Part shown: one piece after another, positions 7,632 to 14,887 of the stretch
Numbering within the stretch: position 1 is the stretch's first letter
Layout of the letters: every line of letters starts with the position of its first letter
Virus record (IMG/VR): IMGVR_UViG_3300025245_000037
Span: 1 to 29,120 of that record
Source: a virus
Direction: 5' to 3' (one strand)
DNA: 29,120 bases
Translations under genes and position numbers: made by a program
The notes under the pieces: generated by a model
What the model saw: only the letters and a program-made list of their open reading frames with translations
Database searches by the model: none
Told to the model about the DNA's origin: nothing

Positions 7632-7910
7632 TTAGGTGTCGCCGGCAGATCGCTTGCACTGCATCAGTGCGATCAGAAGTTCGCCCTCGTAACCTTCCCG
7701 GATTTCTAGCTCAGCGAGTACCGACGCAGCGAATTGGTCAACGTCCACGCCAGGCCTGAGTGCCTCGGTCGGCATTGCCGGCCGAGCAGGTACTTCAACC
7801 GAGCATTCGATTGGGACTGGAACCTTCACCAGCTGAAGCGAGGTTGCATGGCACCCGGCAAGCACGGTGCAAAGCCCGATCGCGGTCCAAGAACGCGCGA
7901 GAACCATCAT
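7632..7910 (-). CDS. Rz1-like outer-membrane spanin lipoprotein (o-spanin)
   Basis: The product has 92 residues from the ATG at 7910. This start forms an ATGA overlap with the Rz stop, follows GAGGAGG by eight bases, and gives a lipoprotein signal with lipobox LAGC and acylated Cys20; the ATG at 7931 would lengthen the n-region without a better site. The mature part starts with a Pro-containing segment (KVPVPIECSVEVPARPAMP) and then a helical region, as in o-spanins. With the Rz-like protein it should bridge inner and outer membranes and fuse them at the end of lysis. It is last in the endolysin-Rz-Rz1 order. Call based on position, lipobox and overlap; o-spanins share little sequence. Confidence 0.82.
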   Translation of the reverse strand: MMVLARSWTAIGLCTVLAGCHATSLQLVKVPVPIECSVEVPARPAMPTEALRPGVDVDQFAASVLAELEIREGYEGELLIALMQCKRSAGDT

Positions 7911-8257
7911 CGCCTTTGCCTCCTCAACCATTCGTCAAAACGTAGCTGCGCACTCGCGCAGGCGTCACCGGGCACGGCCGCCGGCGTCGCGAGAATCGTC
8001 TGCGCTCGCGCCTCGTGGCCGAGCGCCACAGAACGCGCTGCAGCCTGCGCCTTCTTCGCCTCGGCCGCGCGCTTGTCCGCCAGGTCGCGAAGGTCTTCCG
8101 TCGCGTCGCTGCAGGCGGATGCCGCCGCCCGTGCATCGTCGCGCTGCAGCACCGAGGTGGCCGCCTTCTCGCGCGCTTCGATCCACGCCCAGCCGAGCGC
8201 AGCATTGCCGGCCACGCTCAGCCCGAGCGCTACCAACAGCGCTTGCACCGGGCTCAT
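7907..8257 (-). CDS. Rz-like inner-membrane spanin (i-spanin)
   Basis: The product has 116 residues. It starts with an ATG that overlaps the endolysin stop as ATGA. One N-terminal membrane segment (about 6-26, ALLVALGLSVAGNAALGWAW) acts as an uncleaved anchor. It is followed by an Ala/Glu/Arg/Lys-rich periplasmic coiled coil (about 28-85) and a basic C-terminus. This is the usual i-spanin layout. The outer-membrane partner starts at its stop codon. Its role is disruption of the outer membrane after murein breakdown. Sequence identity among spanins is low, so the call rests on topology and neighbours. Confidence 0.83.
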   Translation of the reverse strand: MSPVQALLVALGLSVAGNAALGWAWIEAREKAATSVLQRDDARAAASACSDATEDLRDLADKRAAEAKKAQAAARSVALGHEARAQTILATPAAVPGDACASAQLRFDEWLRRQRR

Positions 8258-8838
8258 TTGCTCAGCACCTTGTAGGCCCGGGCCGTGGCCGTCTTGCGCT
8301 CGGCCAGCTTCAGCCGCGCCTTGCCGTTGATACGGCCGGTGATGTCGTAGACATCGCCGCGCTCGGCGGCCGGCAAACAGTCCTTGAAGACAGCGAACAC
8401 CCAGCAGGCCGAGAGCGCAGCATGCTCCGGCTGCAGCAGCAGGTCGGGATTGCCGCGATAGTCGGCACTGAGCGCCCGCCCTGCAGCGATGTAGGCATCC
8501 TCCCAGGTCAACTGGATGAGGCCGCGTCCGTGGAAGCCCTTGTAACGCAGCATGCTCAGCGCACGCGGGTTGCGCACGTAGTCCTCGGCGCGGTAGCCGC
8601 CCTGCACGAACAGGCTCGGGAAGATCTCGCGCAGCCGCGCCGGCGTCGTGTAGTAGAGATCTTCTTCAACCTTCGAGAGGTTTTCGGACTCGATGGGGAG
8701 CTGCCCGAGAAAGCACGCCATCGCGTTGTCCGAGTGGATGCGGAAGCGGTTCATGCCGTCCGCCAGGTGCACCACGTAGCGCTCGGCGTTGGCGCGCGTG
8801 GCGCCGGTGCAGTCGATGAGGGTTTGAGTGTCGATCAT
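8254..8838 (-). CDS. GH19 chitinase-like phage endolysin
   Basis: The product has 194 residues and resembles glycoside hydrolase family 19 lysozyme-type endolysins, which cut the glycan strand of peptidoglycan. The ATG at 8838 overlaps the upstream stop as ATGA. PIESENLSKVEEDLYYTTP (48-66) matches the GH19 catalytic segment, with Glu50 as likely acid and Glu59 as second carboxylate; the usual AHES is changed to PIES here. The GFHGRGLIQLTWEDAY block (101-116) is the conserved substrate-binding segment. No signal peptide or SAR domain is seen, so export should depend on a holin. Spanin genes follow immediately. Family length is typical for a single-domain enzyme. Confidence 0.93.
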   Translation of the reverse strand: MIDTQTLIDCTGATRANAERYVVHLADGMNRFRIHSDNAMACFLGQLPIESENLSKVEEDLYYTTPARLREIFPSLFVQGGYRAEDYVRNPRALSMLRYKGFHGRGLIQLTWEDAYIAAGRALSADYRGNPDLLLQPEHAALSACWVFAVFKDCLPAAERGDVYDITGRINGKARLKLAERKTATARAYKVLSK

Positions 8839-9245
8839 GGTTTCTTCATTTCCTTTGCCGCCGTCTTGGCGGCTTGGTTGGCGGTCTGTGCGGCGGTCTG
8901 CGCCGTGCTCGCGGCCTCGCCCGCTGTCAGCGCGGCATTCGCCGCGGTGCCGGCTGCTTGGTCCACGCGGACGGCAAGGGCCTTGAGGCTGGTATCGAAG
9001 GTGTCGCGCAGGCGCGCGATTTCGGCCAGGTGGTCTTCGCGCTGGCGCAGCGCCTGTGCCTCGGCATTGCGGGCGGACCAGAAGTAGCCGGTGCCGAGGC
9101 CGCCGAGGAACAGGCTTCCGACTACGCCCACGGTTTCCAGCAGCCGGCGCCACTGGCGGGGTACGCGCACGCGCGGCTGTTCGTCGAGCGGCGCGCGATC
9201 CGAGTCGGTATGCGCGTCGTTGAGGTGCGAGTTATTGAGGTGCAT
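8835..9245 (-). CDS. Single-TM coiled-coil protein of the lysis module (holin candidate)
   Basis: The product has 136 residues. An N-terminal charged region (1-37) leads to a membrane segment (about 38-56, VGVVGSLFLGGLGTGYFW), then a long helical part ending in Ala/Thr heptad-like repeats (about 95-130) and a basic tail. It overlaps the upstream gene by 14 bases and the endolysin by the four bases ATGA. Position immediately before the endolysin suggests a holin or holin regulator, but topology alone cannot decide between that and a structural membrane protein. No named family is recognised. Confidence 0.65.
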   Translation of the reverse strand: MHLNNSHLNDAHTDSDRAPLDEQPRVRVPRQWRRLLETVGVVGSLFLGGLGTGYFWSARNAEAQALRQREDHLAEIARLRDTFDTSLKALAVRVDQAAGTAANAALTAGEAASTAQTAAQTANQAAKTAAKEMKKP

Positions 9246-9603
9246 GGATTTGTTCCTTCAACTGGCGAACCTGATCGCGCAGCAGCCCAAGCTCCGTCGT
9301 CTGCGCGGCGAGGGTTTCGCTCATCACCTTGAGTTGCCCTTTCATCTCCCATACCTGCTGCAGCGCCTCGTTGCGCTCGGCCGCGAACTTGTCGGCGCGC
9401 TCTTCGGCCTTCACGCGCGCGGCGCGCTCGCCTTCGAGGAGCTGCTGCCAGGTCGCGAGCGCGGCAATCTGCCCCTCGCTGTCCGCGCGCTCTTTCGCTT
9501 CGGTCGGCTGCTGTGCGCGCCAGACCTTGTATCCACCGGCGGCCGACAGAATCAGAAACGCAAGTTGCGCGATCGGATTGCCGGCGATGTCGCCCACGTC
9601 CAT
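9232..9603 (-). CDS. N-terminal TM plus coiled-coil protein of the lysis module (holin candidate)
   Basis: The product has 123 residues. An N-terminal hydrophobic segment (about 8-27, NPIAQLAFLILSAAGGYKVW) is followed by a charged coiled coil over most of the rest (about 36-118). The ATG at 9603 is preceded by AGAGG. It is the first gene after the tail block and overlaps the second TM/coiled-coil protein by 14 bases. The pair precedes the endolysin, the place usually held by holin and antiholin. It has the architecture of small class III-like holins or pinholin partners, but no family match can be claimed by reading. Confidence 0.62.
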   Translation of the reverse strand: MDVGDIAGNPIAQLAFLILSAAGGYKVWRAQQPTEAKERADSEGQIAALATWQQLLEGERAARVKAEERADKFAAERNEALQQVWEMKGQLKVMSETLAAQTTELGLLRDQVRQLKEQIHAPQ

Positions 9604-9614
9604 GAGGTGCCTCT

Positions 9615-9632
9615 TCTCTTTCTCTCTTTAGA
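9615..9632 (-). repeat. Purine-rich intergenic motif, copy 1
   Basis: Read leftward, CTAAAGAGAGAAAGA begins at the stop codon of the 77-residue gene and leads to the holin-candidate gene. The same 15 bases occur at 14872-14887. The run may act as an extended ribosome-binding region. Confidence 0.5.
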
Positions 9633-9861
9633 TTTCGACTTGAACGAAGGGCATCGAGGGCGCTTGGCCTTCAATGACGCCATCGCGCACAAAGACCTGA
9701 TCGCCCACCGCGCCCTCGCCGCGCGCGGTCAGCACACCGCCACCGGGCAGCGCCAGCCGCGCCACGTCGCCATCGATGGCGGTAATCGTTGCGATCTGCA
9801 GCGGATAGCTCGGCAACAGGTCGAGGAAGGCGGCGTAGGGATTCGTCGAGGCCATGCTCAT
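9628..9861 (-). CDS. Small tail-associated hypothetical protein
   Basis: The product has 77 residues. The ATG at 9861 forms an ATGA overlap with the 631-residue tail protein, which selects it over the ATG at 9855. Residues about 20-77 look like a small beta barrel: alternating hydrophobic strands with a Gly-rich turn (ALPGGGVLTARGEGAVGDQVFVRDG), similar in style to OB or KOW folds. It ends the tail operon, so a small tip component or chaperone is likely; no family is recognised. A CTAAAG-starting purine-rich run follows its stop codon. Confidence 0.75.
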   Translation of the reverse strand: MSMASTNPYAAFLDLLPSYPLQIATITAIDGDVARLALPGGGVLTARGEGAVGDQVFVRDGVIEGQAPSMPFVQVEI

Positions 9862-11753
9862 GCCTCCATGTGGGTTTCGAGGGTGATCGACTGGCGCAAC
9901 ACCGGGCGCTGCCAGTTCACGGCCACGCTGCGCACGAGGCCGAGGAAGGTCTCTGCGCCCTCTTCGTATTGCACGAGCGAGCCCGGATGGATGACGCCGG
10001 TTTCCGGGCGCACCTGAAGGCTCAGCGACACATTTGCCTGCGCGCCGGTGTCGGAGAGGATCGAAAGGCCGCGCTGCATGACGGCATCGCTGTGCGTGAT
10101 GAGCGGGTGCGTCACCATGTCGGCCACGCTGTCGCCGGCGGTGCCGCTGCGCGTGGCCTGCCCCATGACGCCGTCTTTCGTGGTGCCGGCGACGAACACA
10201 CGGTTGTAGTCCGGCTTCGTGAGCGGCTGGATGCCCTCGACCTCCACGGCCGCCGCCGGCAGCACGAAGTCGGGCCCGAGGGTGGACCAGTACCACGGCG
10301 CGGCCGGATAGCGCGGCAGCACGCGCAGCGTCGCGTCGGTCGCATGCGGCTGCACGATGGCGCCGGCGGCGCTCGCGATGTCAAGCACGGCCCCGATGTG
10401 GCTTCCCTTGAAGGCCCACGTTCCACCGGGCACCGCCCAATCGGTCAGGCCGAAGTCGATGCCCCAACCGATGTTCACGCCGTTGAGCGTGAGCGCCAGG
10501 TCGAGCAGTTGGGCGGCGCTGCGCGTGCCAGCCGCCGCGTGGTTCAGGATCGGCGCATACGGGGCGTCGAGCGCGGCGGCGCGGCCCTTGCCCTGCACGC
10601 TCACCTTGCCATCTGCAAAGCGGCGATCCCTGCTGCAGTCGGTCGCGGCCAGCCGGTACGGCACGCCGTTGACGGTCGCCAGGATGTCCACCGGGGCCAC
10701 ATGGATGCCGCGCCGGATGACGGGCCACGCGGCGGCCGGCAGCGTCGCCGACCAGCGCCACGTCCACGAAGAGGCGTCGAGGCTCATCGAGAAGGCCAAG
10801 GCCTCCAACGCCTCGCCGCTGTCGAGGCGCACGAGGCTGATGCTGTTCTGCACGGTGTAGACCTCCAGAATCGGCACGACGACGGTTTCGCCGGTGCCAG
10901 GCGGCGGACGGTGCCGCTCGCAAACAAAGATGAGCGTGGTCGCGTGCTGCTGCCGCTCGCGGAAGACGAGGGTTGTCGAGGGCTCGTAGCACGGGGATTC
11001 GGTGGGCGGCACGATGACCGAGCGGCCCGGCAGCGGGTACATGGCGGCCTGCCAGCGCGACACGCTGCCGACATCGAGCTGCAGGGCCGGGCCGAAGCGG
11101 TCGGCATGGTGGGCCTGCATGCGCTGCGCCTCCTGCCAGCTCGCGCGCACGGCGCGGCGCAGGCGCTCGGCCTCCTGATAGCGCACGCCGACGGGCGCCG
11201 GCGCCAGGCGCTGCGCCTCCTGCCAGCGCGCCGCAGCGGCTGTGCGCGCGCGCACCGCCTCCTGATGGCGGATGCCGGTTCCGGCTTCGAGCTGGCGAGC
11301 GGCCTGATACCGCGCGGCTGCAGCAGCACGCGCGCGACTTGAGTCCTGCCAGACTGTCGCGGTGCTCGACAATGCCGGCGCTGCGGTCTGCCATACGGAC
11401 ACCCGCCCGACGCGCGCACGCTGCGCGCTCTGATGCTTCGCGACGGCGCCGCCCTCGATCTGCCGCGCGACCTGCCAGCCGCTCGACACCTTGCCCATGA
11501 GCGGCCGGCGCGCCGCGCTCGCGTACTTCGCCACGCCGCCCACCATGAACACGGGCAGCGGGATGCGGCCGGCCGCCGTCGCGAGCGGCGGCATGGTCGC
11601 CGTGGCGCCACCGGACACGAAGAAGCTCGGCAGCGGGATGCGCCCGAACGCATAGGCCGCACCGCTGCTCGGTTCCTCGGGCTCGCCGAACACGAGAATG
11701 TTCGGCGGGCCGTCGAGCGGCGGCTTGCGAAAGATGAGGTCGTCAACCGCCAA
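9858..11753 (-). CDS. Distal tail (hub-like) protein with 14-residue tandem repeats
   Basis: The product has 631 residues from a TTG at 11753, chosen because GAGG lies six bases upstream and this gives only an 11-base overlap with the preceding gene; the open frame extends further upstream but with composition typical of a shadow. Residues 37-73 carry two copies of GRIPLPxFxVxGG. Residues 93-240 hold eleven units with an aromatic or His every 14 residues, mostly followed by Q-x-A (see repeat entry). From about 300 the protein is beta-rich, with VQGKGRAAALDAPYAP and a C-terminal half resembling phage tail hub proteins. It is coupled to its neighbours on both sides. I infer a tail-tip or hub role. 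It does not resemble lambda gpJ. Confidence 0.8.
   Translation of the reverse strand: MAVDDLIFRKPPLDGPPNILVFGEPEEPSSGAAYAFGRIPLPSFFVSGGATATMPPLATAAGRIPLPVFMVGGVAKYASAARRPLMGKVSSGWQVARQIEGGAVAKHQSAQRARVGRVSVWQTAAPALSSTATVWQDSSRARAAAAARYQAARQLEAGTGIRHQEAVRARTAAAARWQEAQRLAPAPVGVRYQEAERLRRAVRASWQEAQRMQAHHADRFGPALQLDVGSVSRWQAAMYPLPGRSVIVPPTESPCYEPSTTLVFRERQQHATTLIFVCERHRPPPGTGETVVVPILEVYTVQNSISLVRLDSGEALEALAFSMSLDASSWTWRWSATLPAAAWPVIRRGIHVAPVDILATVNGVPYRLAATDCSRDRRFADGKVSVQGKGRAAALDAPYAPILNHAAAGTRSAAQLLDLALTLNGVNIGWGIDFGLTDWAVPGGTWAFKGSHIGAVLDIASAAGAIVQPHATDATLRVLPRYPAAPWYWSTLGPDFVLPAAAVEVEGIQPLTKPDYNRVFVAGTTKDGVMGQATRSGTAGDSVADMVTHPLITHSDAVMQRGLSILSDTGAQANVSLSLQVRPETGVIHPGSLVQYEEGAETFLGLVRSVAVNWQRPVLRQSITLETHMEA
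11034..11477 (-). repeat. Coding tandem repeat: eleven 14-residue units in the tail protein
   Basis: In the 631-residue protein, the residues Trp93, His107, Trp121, Trp135, Tyr149, His163, Trp177, Tyr192, Trp206, Phe220 and Trp234 lie 14 apart with one 15-residue step. Most are followed by Q-x-A-x-R, as in RWQEAQRL. The DNA units (about 42 bases) have diverged while the protein period is kept, pointing to an old repeat under selection, not recent slippage. Confidence 0.9.
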
Positions 11754-12153
11754 TTGCGACCTCGCCGACGAAGAAGGTTCCGCCCTGATAGAGCTTCGCC
11801 TCGGGATCGCCCTCTGGCGGGTTCTGCACGATGAGCTTGACCTGACCCGAGCCCGAGGGGCCGCTGATGCTGAAGTCGGCCACCCAAGTGCCATCGGCCT
11901 TTTCGAGGCGGCCCCATGTGGCGATGCCAGTCGCTACGGCCAGATCGCCGGCGGTATCGGCCTGCACGAGCGAAAGCGCGCCATCGACGACAGCGCCGAC
12001 AGGCACCGCGAGGACCGCCGCAGCCAGCAGCGTGCCGACAGCACTTCCCTCGGGCGGCTGCACGCCGCCACACACGAGGAAGCGGGCACCCTCGCCGAGG
12101 TATGCCACGAGGCCCGGCCCGCCCAACATGGCGTTGATGGCGAGCACGTTCAT
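11743..12153 (-). CDS. Hypothetical tail protein, Gly/Ala-rich
   Basis: The product has 136 residues. The ATG at 12153 overlaps the stop of the LamG-domain gene as ATGA. The first 60 residues contain a Gly/Ala/Val-rich part (GTLLAAAVLAVPVGAVVDG) that might be a membrane-like or buried helix-forming segment. The remainder is beta-rich, with WVADFSISGPSGSGQVKLIV near 90-110. No signal peptide and no recognised family. Position between the putative receptor-binding protein and the hub-like protein, with tight coupling on both sides, suggests a tail-tip component. Confidence 0.78.
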   Translation of the reverse strand: MNVLAINAMLGGPGLVAYLGEGARFLVCGGVQPPEGSAVGTLLAAAVLAVPVGAVVDGALSLVQADTAGDLAVATGIATWGRLEKADGTWVADFSISGPSGSGQVKLIVQNPPEGDPEAKLYQGGTFFVGEVAIGG

Positions 12154-13658
12154 GGCATCAGCTCCACCTTGCCATTCGCAAGGGTCAGGCCGTCCGTGAT
12201 GACCGCGCGCTTTCCGTGCGCCAAGTAGTACGCGATGACGGTGTAGCTCTGTAGTTCGTCGACGAACTGGAAGTCGTAGCCTCCATCCACGCCGCTCCAT
12301 AGCTCCCGAACCACAAGACCATCCGCCTCACGCACGAGCCGCACACGACACGGATAGGGCTTGTTCAGCGGGTTCACGTAGTCGAGCGTGAACCCACGCA
12401 CGCGGCCGACGCCATTGCCGAGCACTCCCGTGGAGTAGTCATTGCGCCCCTTGGCGAGCTGCGCGAGTTTGGTTTGGCCGTAGGGCAACGCAATGCTGGC
12501 TGCGGAGGGCACGACGATCACACTGGATGGCGCAACGCGACCTTGCACACGGTTGACAACGATGCCCCCTCCGAACGGATCTGCGGGCGGGGTGAAGTTG
12601 GCCGCGTAGAGGCCGCTTCGCGTGATTCGCACCTCATCGATCTTGCCGCCCCATCCACCATTCACGGCGTCGTAGCCCGACGCGCCAAGCGTGATCGAAG
12701 AACCCACCAAATAGTTGTTGGCGTCCGCATAGCCCGCGCCCACCTGCACGCCATCCAGAAACAGGCGCGTCGTGCCAGAGACACGGCTCAGCGCGACGTG
12801 CGCCCACGCGTTCAAGGGGAGCGAACCCGAAGCCTGAACGATGACATCCGCGCCGTTCACGTTGAGCACGGCGCGATTGCTGGCGTTGACATACAGCGTC
12901 GGGTACGCGCCGTTGACGCCGGCCGGACGGAAGTCGAAGAGGATCGCGAAAGAAAGAGGCGTGATGCTCCGATAGGCCCAGCACTCCAGTGTGAAGTCTT
13001 CGTTTCCGAACGCGAGCGTCCCTTCGCTCGCAATCTGCACGGCATCCTGAACGGGACCGGCGCCGTCGCCGCGCCCTGTACCTGCGAGCGACAAGGCACC
13101 CGTGCCGAACTTCGGCGAGGTAGTTGAGATCGCCGCGCCCGCGCGAAATGTGATGCTGTGCCTCTTCACGTCGGTTGTCGAGGTCGCACCGTTCGCCCCA
13201 TCGAAATGCAGCAGAACGCGCGCGGCCTCGGAGTCGAGCGCGCCAGGGTTCGAAGTGGTCTTGACGCGAGGCCCCGGCCAAGTGATGCCAGCCACCACCG
13301 CGAGGTCGGTCCAAGCGGAGGCATCGTCGGAGAACTGGATGTGTACCAGCAGGGGAAACTTCGACACATCGGCAGCCGCACCCAGCCGGATGTCTGTGAC
13401 GGACACGGCGCCACCGGCACCGAAGTCCCAGGACAGCACGAGGCCCCTCACCGCTGCCGCGCTCCATGCTGCGCCAGTGGCCGTGTTGTCATCCTGTAGG
13501 CTCGCCACCGTGCCGGAAGTCGGCGCCGTGTTCGCAGTCAGGGCGGCAGGGGCATCGACGCGTGACCCCGCCGACAGCAAGTGGAACTCAGTGAGCTCCA
13601 AATCGCCGCCTGCATACGCTTCGATGCTGGTCGCGCGCCAGTAACGATGTGCCGCCAT
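12150..13658 (-). CDS. LamG/concanavalin-like domain tail protein (putative adsorption protein)
   Basis: The product has 502 residues. Residues about 1-125 look like an F5/8 type C-like (discoidin-type) beta sandwich, starting with RYWRATSIEAY and containing WDFGAGGAVSVTDIRLG. Residues about 147-360 form a LamG/concanavalin-like lectin domain: LLHFDGANG start, FGTGALSLAG, FTLECWAY, WAHVALSR, TRLFLDGVQVG, then GGKIDEVRITRSGLY. The last about 125 residues are a separate beta-rich part. Such modules bind glycans, so this is the best candidate in the window for host-surface recognition. It starts one base after the stop of the 402-residue protein. Catalytic function is not indicated. Confidence 0.85.
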   Translation of the reverse strand: MAAHRYWRATSIEAYAGGDLELTEFHLLSAGSRVDAPAALTANTAPTSGTVASLQDDNTATGAAWSAAAVRGLVLSWDFGAGGAVSVTDIRLGAAADVSKFPLLVHIQFSDDASAWTDLAVVAGITWPGPRVKTTSNPGALDSEAARVLLHFDGANGATSTTDVKRHSITFRAGAAISTTSPKFGTGALSLAGTGRGDGAGPVQDAVQIASEGTLAFGNEDFTLECWAYRSITPLSFAILFDFRPAGVNGAYPTLYVNASNRAVLNVNGADVIVQASGSLPLNAWAHVALSRVSGTTRLFLDGVQVGAGYADANNYLVGSSITLGASGYDAVNGGWGGKIDEVRITRSGLYAANFTPPADPFGGGIVVNRVQGRVAPSSVIVVPSAASIALPYGQTKLAQLAKGRNDYSTGVLGNGVGRVRGFTLDYVNPLNKPYPCRVRLVREADGLVVRELWSGVDGGYDFQFVDELQSYTVIAYYLAHGKRAVITDGLTLANGKVELMP

Positions 13659-13659
13659 C

Positions 13660-14868
13660 TCAGCGCCACGGTCCCGTGATGTCGAAGAACGCCGCGCCGG
13701 TGCTGTTGGCGGTCGGCACAGCGGTGGTACTGGTGTTCGTCGTGTTCACGACGATGAGATTCCTCCCGGCGAGAGGCCCAGCACCCGGCACCCGGTCATT
13801 GAACTTGAAGCTGTCGAACGCCGACGTATGGGGCGTCGAGTAGAGGCCCGGCGCATCCCCACGAGGTGGCGATGCGGTGTTCACCGCGAAGTAGCGCTTC
13901 GACAGACGCAATGCCCCATCGATGGGACTCGGGAAGGACCCGAAAAGGCCGTCCATGCCAGAGGTCGAAGAGCTTACCCCGGTGTAGGGTAGACACATGT
14001 TGAGCAGGGCCGAGCCCAGTCCCGCAGGAGCGCGCGGAAAGGCGTGTTGCGTAGCGTTGTTGTACTCGGGCTGGCCGTCCGACTGCGAACTCGAATTGTT
14101 CGTGCTCGAATAGCCAAGCGCACATGCATAAGCATCACCACCGGGCCTGAAGGGCACGGCATCCCCAAAAAACTTGGTGAATCCATGCGTAAAGGTCGGA
14201 CTCGATGCGTATCCGGGGCAGACATGAAGATAGAAAGCGCGCGCGTCGCCGATCAACATCCACTGCACTGCCGTGGCGTTCGCCGTGTTGCTCTTGGACC
14301 AGTAGCCACCGCCTGCGATCTGCAGCGCCGTAGGAAACAGTCCCGCATACGTATTGATGTCGCTCATCGACTCGCAGCCGACCACACGCGCAATCGTGGT
14401 GCCGGTGTCGTCAAGCCGAAGAATCATCTTCGTGCTCTGGGGGTCGGTCGATTGAAATGCGGCGACGTTGGTCCCGCTGAAAATCTCGGCGAAACCCAAC
14501 GGCGCCATCTTCATCGTGATGGTGCCGGTGTAGGTGCCATCGGGAAGACTGGTCGCGAAGGTCACCGCAGTGGCGCCAGGCTTGCCGGTGATCTTCTGTT
14601 CGCCATTCATGCCCACCCAGCCGGTCGGGCCGCCGGCCACGCCTGCGATGAGCACTACAGAATCGATCTGCGCCGAGTGCGAGCCGGTGAATGCGGCCGT
14701 CGCAACGCCGCCGGTCACCGTCAACGAACTGAGCGTCTTGAGGTCAAAGCCATCCTTCAGGCACGCGCGGATGACGCCCAGGAGCGAACCGACAGTACCC
14801 GATAGCGCCGGCGCACCGGACATCAGGCTCGAAAAGTATTTGACGGTTGTATCGACAACAGAGGCCAT
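13660..14868 (-). CDS. Putative virion structural protein
   Basis: The product has 402 residues. The ATG at 14868 follows a purine-rich run (AAAGAGAGAAAG) that also contains the preceding stop codon. Residues about 1-120 hold a Gly-rich, Thr-rich beta region; the central and C-terminal parts contain many aromatic and Gly/Ser/Asn residues (AFYLHVCPGYAS, HGFTKFFGD). I recognise no enzyme or lectin motif. Similar proteins are carried by siphoviruses of Gram-negative hosts as tail components, as far as I can judge from general style. Between the large modular tail protein and the LamG protein, it is probably part of the tail tip or fibre. Confidence 0.75.
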   Translation of the reverse strand: MASVVDTTVKYFSSLMSGAPALSGTVGSLLGVIRACLKDGFDLKTLSSLTVTGGVATAAFTGSHSAQIDSVVLIAGVAGGPTGWVGMNGEQKITGKPGATAVTFATSLPDGTYTGTITMKMAPLGFAEIFSGTNVAAFQSTDPQSTKMILRLDDTGTTIARVVGCESMSDINTYAGLFPTALQIAGGGYWSKSNTANATAVQWMLIGDARAFYLHVCPGYASSPTFTHGFTKFFGDAVPFRPGGDAYACALGYSSTNNSSSQSDGQPEYNNATQHAFPRAPAGLGSALLNMCLPYTGVSSSTSGMDGLFGSFPSPIDGALRLSKRYFAVNTASPPRGDAPGLYSTPHTSAFDSFKFNDRVPGAGPLAGRNLIVVNTTNTSTTAVPTANSTGAAFFDITGPWR

Positions 14869-14871
14869 GGT

Positions 14872-14887
14872 TTCTTTCTCTCTTTAG
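14872..14887 (-). repeat. Purine-rich intergenic motif, copy 2
   Basis: The same CTAAAGAGAGAAAGA sequence as at 9615-9632 follows the large modular tail gene, including its stop codon, and precedes the ATG of the 402-residue virion protein. It supplies the purines for that gene's ribosome binding. Confidence 0.5.

Noticed and set aside
9789-11342. 517-codon open frame on the plus strand
   Set aside because: It is antisense to the repeat-containing tail protein; the opposite strand has clear coupled starts and stops.
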